64,000 nucleotides of DNA from Tsukamurella ocularis (GTDB lineage Bacteria; Actinomycetota; Actinomycetes; Mycobacteriales; Mycobacteriaceae). A program made the position numbers and the translations under genes. The stretch covers positions 310,001 to 374,000 of the forward strand of contig NZ_JANUCJ010000001.1 of NCBI RefSeq assembly GCF_024807615.1. The letters are read 5' to 3'. Positions 16,714 to 27,015 of the stretch are shown one piece after another (position 1 is the stretch's first letter; each line of letters begins with the position of its first letter). Under the pieces are notes generated by a model, which saw only the letters and a list, made by a program, of their open reading frames with translations, searched no databases and was not told the origin of the DNA.

Positions 16714-17973
16714 TTGACCGCACCGCAGATCCTCTCGCTCGCCCTCCTCGTGGCGGTCCTGGTCATCGCGATCTGGCGCCGGATGAACATCGGCGTACTG
16801 GCCCTCGCCGCAGCACTACCCGTGCTCGCGTTCTCCGGGTTCGACCCGAAGGTCATGTACACGACCTTTCCCGGCGACATCTTCGTGCTGATCGCCGGTG
16901 TCTCGCTTCTGTTCGCGCACCTCGAACGCAGCGGCGCACTGGAGCTGCTCGTGGACCGGGTCTACGCGGCGATCGGTGACCGGCACGGCCTGATCCCCTG
17001 GGCCGGCTTCGTGATCGGCGCAGCACTGTCGACCGCGGGAGCGTTCTCGACGGCGCCGATCGCCTTCCTCGTCCCGATGGTCGCGCACGTCGGGGTCCGG
17101 TCGAAACGGACCTTCCTGATCAGCGAGCTGGCCGTGATCATCGGCGCCAACTCGGCGGGCCTGTCGCCGTTGAACCCCACCGGGGCGGTGGTGCGCGCCG
17201 CCGCGAACAAGGTGGGCGTGGGCTACTCGGGGTGGGGCCTATGGGCGGTGTCGGTGACGGTCGCGGTGATCGTCGTCGCGGTCCTGCAGGGCCTCACCGC
17301 CGTCGCCCGCAGGCGGGGCAACCCGGTCGAGGCGACCCCGGCACCGGCGGCAGCGGAGCGGCACGACGCACCGTCGAACCCGTGGTACATGGCCGCCTCC
17401 GGTACCGCATTGCTCGCCTTCGTGCTGCTGGTGGTGCTCGCGAAGACCGACGTGGGCGTGACCGCGATGTGCCTGGCGGCACTGCTGCAGATCGTCTTCC
17501 ACTCCCACGCGGACGAGCGAGCGCTGCTCGCGCGGATCCCGTGGAACTCGATCCTGCTGCTCTGCGGCCTGCTGACCTACCTGGGGCTGATGCAGAAGAT
17601 CGGCACGATGGACTCGATCGCGTACATCCTGCGGCATCTCGGGACAGGGGCGCTGTTGATCCTCGTGATCGCCTATCTGACGGCGCTGCTGTGCAACATC
17701 GAGAGTTCGACCCTCGGAGTCCTCGGGCTGACGATGCCGATAGCGTTCGGTTCCTTCGGTCACACCGGAGTCGTGTTCTGGGTGACGGCGGCGAGCTGCG
17801 TGCCCGCCGCCCTGATGGTCATGAACCCGATCCACGTCGCGGGAACCCTGATCATCGGCAATACCGTGCACGAGGAACAGGATCTGCTGTTCCGGCGACT
17901 GTTGACGCTGGCAGCTGCGCTCGCCGTCATCACCCCGGGCCTACTGAGCCTGATCCCGATCGCGCTGCTCTGA
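16714..17973 (+). CDS. MatC/SLC13-like dicarboxylate carrier
   Basis: The 419-residue protein is almost all membrane segments (about 11-12). It resembles the ion-transporter superfamily with the MatC N-terminal domain: a hairpin-like IIGANSAGLSPLNPTGAVV and an internal repeat partner with SSTLGVLGLTMPIAFGS. It probably imports a C3/C4 dicarboxylate such as malonate. TTG 16714 is chosen because GGAGGGAG (16702-16709) is 4 bases upstream; a -10 TAGTTT at 16644-16649 could drive it. Substrate is not readable. Confidence 0.75.
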   Translation: MTAPQILSLALLVAVLVIAIWRRMNIGVLALAAALPVLAFSGFDPKVMYTTFPGDIFVLIAGVSLLFAHLERSGALELLVDRVYAAIGDRHGLIPWAGFVIGAALSTAGAFSTAPIAFLVPMVAHVGVRSKRTFLISELAVIIGANSAGLSPLNPTGAVVRAAANKVGVGYSGWGLWAVSVTVAVIVVAVLQGLTAVARRRGNPVEATPAPAAAERHDAPSNPWYMAASGTALLAFVLLVVLAKTDVGVTAMCLAALLQIVFHSHADERALLARIPWNSILLLCGLLTYLGLMQKIGTMDSIAYILRHLGTGALLILVIAYLTALLCNIESSTLGVLGLTMPIAFGSFGHTGVVFWVTAASCVPAALMVMNPIHVAGTLIIGNTVHEEQDLLFRRLLTLAAALAVITPGLLSLIPIALL

Positions 17974-18009
17974 CCCATCGGTCTCGCAGCCCGGGACATC
18001 GCCCGGCGG

Positions 18010-18888
18010 TCACTCCGCGACGATGCGGGGCGTCTCCGAGGCCTTCGCGGTGAACTCCGGCGCGCGCTTGTCGAGGAAGGCGGCGACGCCCTCCTTGCCG
18101 TCGCCGATCGACGAGTAGTACATCGCCAGAGAATCGGCCAGGTGCGCGTCGAGCGGCTTCGCGGAGCCGAGACCCCGGTAGATCAGCTGCTTGTTGAGCG
18201 CGACGCCTGCGGCGGAGCGGCCCACGGTCCAGGAGCGGGCGAGCTCCTGTGCGGCGGTCACCAGCTCGTCGGGCTCGTGCAGGCTGCGGACCAGGCGGCC
18301 CTCGCGCGCCTGCTCGGCGGTGAGGATGTCCGCGGAGTAGACCCACTCCAGGGCCTGCGCCGGGCCGACGATCCGAGGTAGGAACCAGCTGGAACACGCC
18401 TCCATGACGATGCCGAGCCGGCCGAAGACGAAGCCTATGCGCGCCTTGGTCGAGGCGAGGCGGGTGTCCATGGCGAGGGTCATCGTCGCGCCGATGCCCA
18501 CCGCGGGGCCGTTGATAGCGGCGATCACCGGCTTCGGAAGCGAGTAGATCGCCAGCGTGAGCTTGCCGCCGGTGTCGCGCACGCCGTCCTGATACGGAGC
18601 CCGGTCGTACGCGGCGGCGAACTCCTCGGGGGTCGGCTGCACCGACTCGTCGAGACCGAAGACGTTGCCCTCGCCGGTGAGGTCCATGCCTGCGCAGAAG
18701 GCGCGGCCCGCACCGGTGACCACGACGGCCCGCACCTCGTCGCGCCGGGCCTGGACCTCGAAGAACTTCGTCAGCTCCCGTGCCATCGTGACGCTGAAGG
18801 CGTTGAGCTGATCCGGGCGATCGAGCACGAGGGTGGCGATGCCGTCGTCGTCGAGCGTCCAGCTGATGGTCTCGAAGGAATCAGTCAT
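18010..18888 (-). CDS. Enoyl-CoA hydratase/isomerase (crotonase family)
   Basis: The 292-residue protein has the crotonase fold: LDRPDQLNAFS near the start, the oxyanion-hole text GRAFCAGMDLTGEG, and AAINGPAVGIGATMTLAMD. An Asp-rich loop then reads TPEEFAAAYDRAPYQD. The usual second catalytic Glu position reads GFVFGRLGIVMEACSSW, close to the Glu-containing motif of hydratases. ATG 18888; TATCGT (plus 18896-18901) lies 7 bases upstream, so leaderless. Substrate chain length unknown. Confidence 0.88.
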   Translation of the reverse strand: MTDSFETISWTLDDDGIATLVLDRPDQLNAFSVTMARELTKFFEVQARRDEVRAVVVTGAGRAFCAGMDLTGEGNVFGLDESVQPTPEEFAAAYDRAPYQDGVRDTGGKLTLAIYSLPKPVIAAINGPAVGIGATMTLAMDTRLASTKARIGFVFGRLGIVMEACSSWFLPRIVGPAQALEWVYSADILTAEQAREGRLVRSLHEPDELVTAAQELARSWTVGRSAAGVALNKQLIYRGLGSAKPLDAHLADSLAMYYSSIGDGKEGVAAFLDKRAPEFTAKASETPRIVAE

Positions 18889-18929
18889 GCTGGTCACGAT
18901 ATGCTGACGCCGCGACCGTGAGGCCGCAC

Positions 18930-19001
18930 GCCTCCCTAGCTCAGTGGTAGAGCACCGCTCTTGTAAAGCGAAGGTCGTCGGTTCAATCCCGACGGGGGGC
19001 T
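18930..19001 (+). tRNA. tRNA-Thr (anticodon TGT)
   Basis: A full cloverleaf folds: acceptor GCCTCCC with GGGGGGC (18994-19000), D stem GCTC/GAGC, anticodon loop CTTGTAA at 18960-18966, T arm GTCGG-TTCAATC-CCGAC. The first anticodon-stem pair is mismatched. The anticodon TGT reads ACA. CCA is not encoded. Confidence 0.95.
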
Positions 19002-19018
19002 CCGCGAAAGGAGCGACG

Positions 19019-19186
19019 ATGTCGACAACGGTCGAGGTCATCCTGATCGCCGCGCTGGTGCTCGGCCTGGTCGCCCTGGTCTTCGGCCTCGTACACCTGT
19101 GGAACTCCACGGTCGAGGGGACCTCCCGGGAGCAGAGGATCGACGGCTTCGTCGACCGGCTCAGCGATCGGTTCTTCGACCGCTGA
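19019..19186 (+). CDS. Small single-span membrane protein, 55 residues
   Basis: The N-terminal half (VEVILIAALVLGLVALVFGLV) is one transmembrane helix; the C-terminal half is charged (GTSREQRIDGFVDRLSDRF). AAAGGAG (19007-19013) is a clear Shine-Dalgarno, so the gene is translated although short. It starts 17 bases after the tRNA and ends at a hairpin. Function unknown. Confidence 0.7.
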   Translation: MSTTVEVILIAALVLGLVALVFGLVHLWNSTVEGTSREQRIDGFVDRLSDRFFDR

Positions 19187-19191
19187 GGTGG

Positions 19192-19260
19192 AAGATCGAC
19201 GCCGCTGCGCCGTGTCGCGGACATGAGGTCGGCGTGTCGCGGCGGCGCGGCGTCGATCTT
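19192..19260. terminator. Long hairpin between convergent genes
   Basis: AAGATCGACGCCGC (19192-19205) pairs perfectly with 19247-19260; the 41-base interior is GC-rich and holds two copies of GTGTCGCGG. It lies between the small membrane protein and the aldehyde dehydrogenase stop and may terminate both. Confidence 0.65.
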
Positions 19261-19272
19261 TCACTCGGATCG

Positions 19273-20979
19273 TCAGCCGCGCAGGGCGGAGGCGAAGATG
19301 CCGGGCAGTTTCAGCCACGAGGGCTTCGCGGCGAACTCGGTGAGCCGGCGGCCCGTCGTCGCGCCCGTGCGGTTGGTGACGAACCAGGGCGGCTTCGGCG
19401 ACATCGACAGCTCGCCGCCCGCGAAGGAGCGGGGCGACGGACGGAAGGGCCCGCGCACGACGGTCCGCTCGACATCGTCGAGGAGCAGCGCATTGTGGAC
19501 GATGCCGATCCCGCTCTGCACGTCGTCGATGGTGTGGCCGGGGAAGGCGCCCCAGGACGCCCGGGCGGTGAGGTAGCCGACGCCGGTCCAGGCGTTCACC
19601 GCGATGGTGCCGTACTGCAGTTCCCCGATCGCCCGGTCGAAGGCCGAGCCGAGGGCCTTGATGGTCGCGGGGTCGGCGACGATGTTCACGCCGAGGGTGC
19701 CCTCGAAGTCCTCGTTGGCGGCGCGGACAGCGGTCGCGAGGAAGCCGGCGGCGTCGCCGGGCAGCTCGAGCACGCCGTAGACCGGCGCGAAGTACTCCGT
19801 ATGCAGCGCCTCCTCCGTCCGGTCGGCCTGCAGGCCGAAAACGAGGGTGCGAGCACCGTCGGGCCCGACGGCCTGCGCCCGCTCGCCGTACCCGGCCCGG
19901 GCCGCGGCGACGCGATCGGCCGAACCCGGGTAGTAGTCGCGGCGCGACGGGGCGCGGTCGAAGGCCTCGCGCAGCTCGTGGAGGAACTCCTCCTTCTGCG
20001 GCCAGTCGGCACCGATGACGGCCACCTGCGAGGCGACGCAGTTGTAGCCGTTGTTGTGCAGGCGCTGCGTGGCGAGGTGCTCGGCCTGGAACCGCAGGTC
20101 GGCGGCCGACCACTCGCCCGGTACGACGATGGTCGGCGAGACGCCGCCGAGCTCGCTGGTGATCGACTTGTCGAGCAGCGGACGGTTCTCGGCCTTGCGC
20201 TGCGCCCCTTCGGAACCCGTGCCGAAGACGATGGCGTCGTGAGTGCGCGCGCTGCCGGTCATGTGCACCGTCGTCACACCGGGGTGGTTGACGAGCGCGC
20301 CGCCCACATCGGCGCCGCCGGTCACGATGCGGACCACGCCGTGGTCGATGAGCGGGGCGAAGGCGGCGCGATAAGTGTCCAGCAGCGGGTCAGTGACCGG
20401 GTTGAGCTTGAGCAGCACCACGCGGTTGTCGGCGTAGAGCTGGTACAGCGTGTCGAGCGGCGGGATGGAGAAGATGTTGCCCGCGCCGAGCACGCCGGCG
20501 ATGCCGTGGGTCACCGTCGGATCGAGGGATCCGAGCCCCGCGCGGTCACGGACCGCGGCGGCGTCGACGCCCGGGACGGTCCAGACCTGCGCACTGAAAC
20601 CGCTGAGCAGGAGCTGGTCGAAGGCGCTGTGCGGCAACACCTCGACGGCCGACCGGCCGCCGGGTGCGGGGTTGATGGTGAAGCCGTCGACGGGGCTGCG
20701 CCCCTCCTCGAGCGCCGCCAGCGAGGTCGCGAGCGCCTCGCACGCGGTGATCACGGAGTACGGGCCGGAGAGCCATTCCTCACCGAGCAGCGTGGAGTCG
20801 GCGGGCAGGCCCTTGATCCCGGCGGCCGCGTCGACCCACTGCTGCGCGACGGCGGCGGTGGCCTCCCGCACCTCGTCGAGCAGAGCGCGGCGCTCCGCGA
20901 GCGTCGTGGCGGCCCAGGCGCGCTCGCCCTGCTGCAGGTCGGCGACAGCGGCGTCGAGGACTGATTCGGTGGTGGTCAT
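19273..20979 (-). CDS. Aldehyde dehydrogenase family protein
   Basis: The 568-residue protein is longer than the usual 450-500. It has the catalytic Cys in NNGYNCVASQ, the general-base Glu in TSELGGVSP, the NAD-loop text VTTVHMTGSARTHD and LLKLNPVTDP. It oxidises an unknown aldehyde with NAD(P). ATG 20979 has GGAGAG upstream. It is divergent from a PucR-type regulator with 167 bases between, holding a perfect palindrome at 21096-21113, so it is probably that regulator's target. Confidence 0.88.
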   Translation of the reverse strand: MTTTESVLDAAVADLQQGERAWAATTLAERRALLDEVREATAAVAQQWVDAAAGIKGLPADSTLLGEEWLSGPYSVITACEALATSLAALEEGRSPVDGFTINPAPGGRSAVEVLPHSAFDQLLLSGFSAQVWTVPGVDAAAVRDRAGLGSLDPTVTHGIAGVLGAGNIFSIPPLDTLYQLYADNRVVLLKLNPVTDPLLDTYRAAFAPLIDHGVVRIVTGGADVGGALVNHPGVTTVHMTGSARTHDAIVFGTGSEGAQRKAENRPLLDKSITSELGGVSPTIVVPGEWSAADLRFQAEHLATQRLHNNGYNCVASQVAVIGADWPQKEEFLHELREAFDRAPSRRDYYPGSADRVAAARAGYGERAQAVGPDGARTLVFGLQADRTEEALHTEYFAPVYGVLELPGDAAGFLATAVRAANEDFEGTLGVNIVADPATIKALGSAFDRAIGELQYGTIAVNAWTGVGYLTARASWGAFPGHTIDDVQSGIGIVHNALLLDDVERTVVRGPFRPSPRSFAGGELSMSPKPPWFVTNRTGATTGRRLTEFAAKPSWLKLPGIFASALRG

Positions 20980-21095
20980 GAGCTCTCCGGTCTCCGTACG
21001 GCCCGGGGGGTGAGCCGGGTCACTGTTCCCCTTCGAGTCTGGCCGTCGGCGGCGGCGCGGGCATCGTGCCTGAGTTCCGCCTGCACACCGGCCGT

Positions 21096-21113
21096 GTTGT
21101 GCTCACGCACAAC
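21096..21113. promoter_or_regulatory. Perfect palindrome between ALDH and pucR-type gene
   Basis: GTTGTGCTCACGCACAAC has 7-bp perfect arms around TCAC. It is placed in the divergent gap about 22 bases upstream of TACCAT (21135-21140), the likely -10 of the regulator, and is a good operator candidate for it. Confidence 0.55.
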
Positions 21114-21146
21114 GACCAGGCCGAGACCGGCGGCTACCATCGAGGC

Positions 21147-22355
21147 GTGTCGACGATCACAGCACCGTCCGGTGCCACCCCCGCGGAGTTCGCCCGACTG
21201 CTGGTGGACGACGTGGAATCGCTCACCGACGAGCTGGTGGAACGGATCCTCGCGGGCGAGCACGCCTACGCCGAGAGCACGCTCATCACCTCCGAGGAGC
21301 TGCGCGAGGCTGTGCGCGCGAACCTCGACTCGGTGCTGCGGCAGCTGGGCGGCGACCCCGATGACGACCTGCACGCCGCCCGCGCGACCGGTCGGCTCAA
21401 AGCCGAGTACGGCTTCCCCCTGGCCGCCCTGCTGCACGCCTACCGGCTGGCCGGGCGCCTCGTCTGGGACCACATGCGCGCCGCGTGCACCGACCATCCC
21501 GAGCTGCTGCCCGACATCGGCGGCGACGTCTGGCGCATCATCGACGACTACTCGACCGCCGCAGCCGAGGAGTACGGACGCGCGGTCGCCGATCGCACCA
21601 CCCGGCACACCGAACTGCTCCGCGTGGAGCTGCGCGCCCTGCTCGACGGGGTGCTCGAGCCCGGTCGCCTGCACGCCGCGGCGCAGACGCTCCAACTCCC
21701 GGCGACCGGAACCTTCCTCGTCGTCTGCGCCGAGGCCGGGGCGCCGGGCACGTCCGCCGGGGCGAGCAGCGCGGGCGAGCCGTACGCCGGAATCGACCGC
21801 CGGCTGAGGGACAGACACGTCGCTGCGCACTGGATGTCGGACGTACAAACCCGCATCGGGCTGCTGAGCCTGAGCACCCCGCACGTGCTGCCGCAGGTCC
21901 TGGAGCTGCTGCGTACCGAAGCGTGCGGGCGCGTGGGCATCAGCGCACCCTTCGTCGCGCCGCTCGACGCGCGCGACGGGCTGCGCCAGGCGGAGCTCGC
22001 GCTGGCCAGCCTGGTGCCCGGCACGGCGACGACCGAGACCTACGGGCAGTCGGCGCTACCGCTCGCGCTCGCGCACTCCCCGGCCGCGGCGCGGGAACTG
22101 CGGAACGCGGTGCTCGGCCCCGTGCTCGCGCTGCCGGAGGCCGACCGTGACGCGCTCATCGCCACCGTCCGGGCCTGGTTCGACTGCGGTGGCTCCCTCG
22201 TCGCCACCGCGGAGCAACTGCACTACCACCGGAACACGATCAACCACAGGCTCCGCCGGATCGAGCAGCTGACCGGCCGGGATCGTTCCGACCCGCGGGC
22301 CGCCGCGGAGTTGTACGCCGCCGTCCTCGCCGACCGGCTGTTCGGGCGGGAGTAA
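21147..22355 (+). CDS. PucR/CdaR-family transcriptional regulator
   Basis: The 402-residue protein has an N-terminal helical domain (RsbR-like, DUF-type sensor), a central GGDEF-like region and the PucR C-terminal helix-turn-helix: WFDCGGSLVATAEQLHYHRNTINHRLRRIEQLTG. Such regulators respond to metabolites and activate nearby catabolic genes. GTG 21147 is set by TACCAT 6 bases upstream (leaderless). The adjacent divergent aldehyde dehydrogenase and possibly the amine oxidase downstream are likely targets. Confidence 0.88.
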   Translation: MSTITAPSGATPAEFARLLVDDVESLTDELVERILAGEHAYAESTLITSEELREAVRANLDSVLRQLGGDPDDDLHAARATGRLKAEYGFPLAALLHAYRLAGRLVWDHMRAACTDHPELLPDIGGDVWRIIDDYSTAAAEEYGRAVADRTTRHTELLRVELRALLDGVLEPGRLHAAAQTLQLPATGTFLVVCAEAGAPGTSAGASSAGEPYAGIDRRLRDRHVAAHWMSDVQTRIGLLSLSTPHVLPQVLELLRTEACGRVGISAPFVAPLDARDGLRQAELALASLVPGTATTETYGQSALPLALAHSPAAARELRNAVLGPVLALPEADRDALIATVRAWFDCGGSLVATAEQLHYHRNTINHRLRRIEQLTGRDRSDPRAAAELYAAVLADRLFGRE

Positions 22356-22364
22356 CCCGCGAAC

Positions 22365-22380
22365 CGGCCCACAAGGGCCG
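22365..22380. terminator. Short hairpin after the pucR-type gene
   Basis: CGGCCC and GGGCCG pair around ACAA, 10 bases after the stop. It is a weak terminator candidate just before the next promoter. Confidence 0.4.
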
Positions 22381-22389
22381 ACTTCTCCC

Positions 22390-22412
22390 TATAATCAGTC
22401 ATACGACTGACT
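22390..22412 (+). promoter_or_regulatory. Consensus -10 with overlapping operator
   Basis: TATAAT (22390-22395) is a perfect -10. Directly behind it TCAGTC-ATAC-GACTGA (22395-22410) is an inverted repeat, and AGTCA-N6-TGACT (22397-22412) overlaps it. A repressor bound here would block initiation of the amine oxidase gene at 22446. The binding protein is not obvious in the window. Confidence 0.6.
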
Positions 22413-22445
22413 TTATTGCGGCGCCCGCCGCGGAACGGAGACACC

Positions 22446-23780
22446 ATGACCGACCAGCCCGAGGCGCACCCCGAGAAGCGCACCGCCGAGGAGCACACCG
22501 TCGTCGTGGTCGGGGCGGGCGTCGCGGGCCTGCGCACGGCGCTCGACCTCCACGCCCGCGGCGTCGACGTACTCGTCCTCGAGGCCGCGCCCCGCGTCGG
22601 CGGCCGCGTGCTCACCGAGACCACCGCGCTCGGTAGTCATGTCGACCTCGGCGGACAGTGGATCGGCACGGGCCACCACCGGTTCACCGCGCTCGCCGCC
22701 GAGTACGGCGCGCGGGTCTACGCCATGGAGACGCCCCGGCTACCGAGGCTCGTCGACGGCCCGCGGACCGTCGGGGTCACGAGCCCCACGTTCCTGCTCG
22801 CCGGCGCTGCGCTCGCCGCGTGGGAGGGCCTCGTCCGCCTCGGCGGGCCGCACGTCGGGCGCGACGTCCTCGTCGGAGACCTGCTCCGCCGCGTCCCGGG
22901 CCGCGCCCGCCGGCTCCTGCGGGTGGTGTTCGAGATCGCCTCCACCGCCGACCCGGAACGCCTCACGCTCCGCGACTTCGCCGCCACCGTCCGCGCCATG
23001 GAGGGCCTGACCACCGCCATGACCACGCGGGGCGGGGCGCAGGACTCCCTCGTGGTCGACGGTGCCGGCTCCCTCGCGGTCCGCATGGCCGAACGGCTCG
23101 GGGACCGCGTCCGCACCGAGACCCCCGTGCTCGCGATCCACCGCGACGACGCGGGCGCGACCGTGCACACCGCCACGGGCGCAGTACGTTGCCGCCGCGT
23201 CGTCGTCACCGCTCCCCCGCCGATCGCCGCGGCGATCGAGCACTGTCCGGCCCTGCCCGCCGAGCGCGCCCGCGCCGAACGGGGCATGTACATGGGCTCG
23301 GTCTACAAGGCGCTCGCCGTGTACGAGCGGCCGTTCTGGCGCGAGCGCGGCCACGCCGAGCTGATCGCGATCGACGACCCGGGCGTGGGCGTCTTCGACA
23401 CCTCGCCTCCGTCGGCCGACGGCCCTGGGCACCTCTGCCTGCTGGTCGGCGGCACCGACGCCCGCACGCTCGACGACCTGAGCCCGGCGGACCGTCGGGA
23501 CGCGCTGCTCGGACGCCTCGCCCACCACCTCGGCGACGACGTCCGCGCCCCTGCGGGCTGGCACGAGAAGTCCTGGCACCTGGACGAGTACGTCGGCGGC
23601 GGCTACCTCGCCCTCCCCGACCCGGCCGCCGGCGGGATGCCCTTCCCTCTCGATCACGCGCCCGCGGGCACCGTGCACTGGGCCGGGACCGAGACCGCCG
23701 GCGAGCACGCCGGGTACATCGAGGGCGCCCTCGAGTCGGGCGAACGGGCGGCCGCGGAGGTGCTCGCCGCGCTGGGCTGA
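22446..23780 (+). CDS. Flavin monoamine oxidase family protein
   Basis: The 444-residue flavoprotein starts with the FAD-binding motif VVVVGAGVAGLRTALDL, then LEAAPRVGGRVLTE, and ends with the second FAD contact HWAGTETAGEHAGYIEGALESG. This is the amine oxidase (MAO/putrescine oxidase) pattern; it deaminates an amine to an aldehyde with H2O2. GGAG before ATG 22446. Upstream aldehyde dehydrogenase could take the aldehyde further, which would give an amine-degradation cluster under PucR-type control (inference). Confidence 0.9.
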   Translation: MTDQPEAHPEKRTAEEHTVVVVGAGVAGLRTALDLHARGVDVLVLEAAPRVGGRVLTETTALGSHVDLGGQWIGTGHHRFTALAAEYGARVYAMETPRLPRLVDGPRTVGVTSPTFLLAGAALAAWEGLVRLGGPHVGRDVLVGDLLRRVPGRARRLLRVVFEIASTADPERLTLRDFAATVRAMEGLTTAMTTRGGAQDSLVVDGAGSLAVRMAERLGDRVRTETPVLAIHRDDAGATVHTATGAVRCRRVVVTAPPPIAAAIEHCPALPAERARAERGMYMGSVYKALAVYERPFWRERGHAELIAIDDPGVGVFDTSPPSADGPGHLCLLVGGTDARTLDDLSPADRRDALLGRLAHHLGDDVRAPAGWHEKSWHLDEYVGGGYLALPDPAAGGMPFPLDHAPAGTVHWAGTETAGEHAGYIEGALESGERAAAEVLAALG

Positions 23781-23917
23781 GACGGGCGCGGGCGGCGCGG
23801 TTCCGACGCGGATCACAGCTCCGCGAGAAGGGCCGGAGATCGACGTGATCTGGCACAGTAACGAAACGAGGTCCGTGCCACGACACCGACGTGAAACCCC
23901 CGAGGAGGAGCCCCACC

Positions 23918-25345
23918 GTGAAGCCCGCGTTCCGCGATCGCCTCGCGCACGCAGTCCAGGCCCTGACCGGCCGGAACGCCGCCACCGTCGACACCGCCGG
24001 GATGCCGGTGCTGACCCCGCTGCAGCCCGTCGACCTCCGCGACAACGAGACCGTCGGCGAGGTCCTCGAAGTCGCGATGAAGGTCGGCGAGGTGCTGCTG
24101 GATTCCGGGACGGGCGCCGTCGACACCGAGGCGCAGGTGCGGTACGTCGCCGCGACGTACGGCATCGACGACGTGACCGTGAGCGTCACCTACAACGCGA
24201 TCACCGTCTCGGTGCAGCGTGGGCGCGGCCTGCCCCCGTCGACCTACATGCGGATGGTGAGCCACCGGTCCCTCGACTACACCCGGCTCTCCCAGGTCGA
24301 TACCCTGGTGCGGCGCATCGGCCGAGGGCGAATCCGCCCCGATCAGGCACTCGCCGCCCTCGAATCGATCATGACCGCCGGGCACCCGTACCCGCGCGCC
24401 GTCGCGACGTTCGGCTGGGCACTCATGGCCGGCGCGCTGACGCTGCTCCTCGGCGGGACACCGCCGCTCGCCGTGGTGGCCTTCGCCACCACCGCGGTCA
24501 TCTACGCCGTGAACGTCCGGCTGAGCCAGTGGGGCCTCCCCTACTTCTTCCAGCAGGTCGTCGGCGGCTTCCTCGCAACGCTGCCGGCCGCGTTGATCTA
24601 CCGGCTGTCCGTCGAGTACGGGTGGGACGTGCAGCCGTACCGGGTGATCGTCGCAGGGATCATCGTGCTCATGGCGGGGCTGTCGCTCGTCGGCTCGGTG
24701 CAGGACGCGATCACCGGGGCGCCGGTCACGGGCGCGGCCCGGTTCTTCGAGGTCGTGGTATTCACGGGCGGCGTCGTGGCGGGCGTCGGCATGGCCCTGA
24801 GCGTCACGGCCCAGCTCGGCGCGACCCTGCCGCCGCTGCAGCAGCAGCCCTTCGACTACGCGCCGCTGCCGATCTTCGTCGCCTCGTCGGGCGTGGCCGC
24901 CGCCGCCTTCGCGCTGGCCGGGTACGCGCAACTCCGGGCGCTCACCGCGTCCTTCCTCGCGGGCTGCGCGGGCGCCGGCGTCGCCGGTTCCGTCCTCAAC
25001 CTGGGACTCGGGCCCATCGTCTCGTCGACGGTGGCCGCCACCGCCGTCGGGCTGGCCGGCGGCCTCCTCGCCCGACGGGCCGTGGTGCCCCCGCTCATCG
25101 TCGCCGTCGCGGGCATCACCCCGCTGGTTCCGGGCCTCGCGGTGTACCGCGGCCTGTCGGAGCTGATGGAGGGGCAGACCACGTCCGCGCTGACCAACAT
25201 GGCGACTGCGTTGACCGTCGGCTGCGCACTGGCGGCGGGCGTCACACTGGGCGAATGGGTGGCCCGCACGCTGCGCCGGCCGCAGCTCCCGCCGACCCTG
25301 CGGCCACACATCGGAGGCATCACCTTCCGCCGGGTCCGCGACTGA
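23918..25345 (+). CDS. thrE: ThrE-family threonine/serine exporter
   Basis: The 475-residue protein has the soluble ThrE N-terminal domain (GEVLLDSGTGAVDTEAQVRYVAATYG, ITVSVQRG, SHRSLDYTRL) and ten membrane segments in the two ThrE halves (ThrE and ThrE_2). It exports threonine and serine with the proton gradient. GTG 23918 is selected by GAGGAGGAG 7 bases upstream; an in-frame GTG at 23891 lacks this. The gene is followed by a small ORF and otsA. Confidence 0.9.
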   Translation: MKPAFRDRLAHAVQALTGRNAATVDTAGMPVLTPLQPVDLRDNETVGEVLEVAMKVGEVLLDSGTGAVDTEAQVRYVAATYGIDDVTVSVTYNAITVSVQRGRGLPPSTYMRMVSHRSLDYTRLSQVDTLVRRIGRGRIRPDQALAALESIMTAGHPYPRAVATFGWALMAGALTLLLGGTPPLAVVAFATTAVIYAVNVRLSQWGLPYFFQQVVGGFLATLPAALIYRLSVEYGWDVQPYRVIVAGIIVLMAGLSLVGSVQDAITGAPVTGAARFFEVVVFTGGVVAGVGMALSVTAQLGATLPPLQQQPFDYAPLPIFVASSGVAAAAFALAGYAQLRALTASFLAGCAGAGVAGSVLNLGLGPIVSSTVAATAVGLAGGLLARRAVVPPLIVAVAGITPLVPGLAVYRGLSELMEGQTTSALTNMATALTVGCALAAGVTLGEWVARTLRRPQLPPTLRPHIGGITFRRVRD

Positions 25346-25400
25346 AACGTTTCGCAGGTAAACTGTTCTTGCTCGTCCATTCCCGAACGAAGGTGCATTC

Positions 25401-25562
25401 ATGCCCCCGAAGACCACGCAGGACATCAGCGAAGACGAACTCGAGCCCGTAGCGGACGAGACCGCTTACCAGGCCCAGCGGGTCGTCGCTGCGTACGCGG
25501 AGGACGCCGACGAGTGCCGCATGCTGCTGTCGATGCTGGGCATCGGCCCTAAGGAGGCGTAG
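25401..25562 (+). CDS. Small acidic protein upstream of otsA, 53 residues
   Basis: ATG 25401 begins a frame rich in Glu/Asp that ends [13 protein letters not shown]; it has no membrane segment. It stops 7 bases before the otsA ATG, and its last codons hold AAGGAGG, which can serve as the otsA ribosome site, so the two are co-translated. In M. tuberculosis, a small unknown gene (Rv3489, about 54 residues as I recall) stands in the same place before otsA. Function unknown. Confidence 0.65.
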   Translation: MPPKTTQDISEDELEPVADETAYQAQRVVAAYAEDADECRMLLSMLGIGPKEA

Positions 25563-25569
25563 CTCACTC

Positions 25570-27011
<1,442 letters not shown>

Positions 27012-27015
<4 letters not shown>

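Noticed and set aside
16659-16979. A frame starting at ATG 16659 near TAGTTT
   Set aside because: It has a leaderless-type -10, but it runs out of frame through the carrier gene, has no motif and lacks family features; at most a leader peptide.
18930-19001. tRNA-Thr as an integration site
   Set aside because: No repeat of its 3' end and no integrase were seen nearby, and the neighbouring genes look ordinary.
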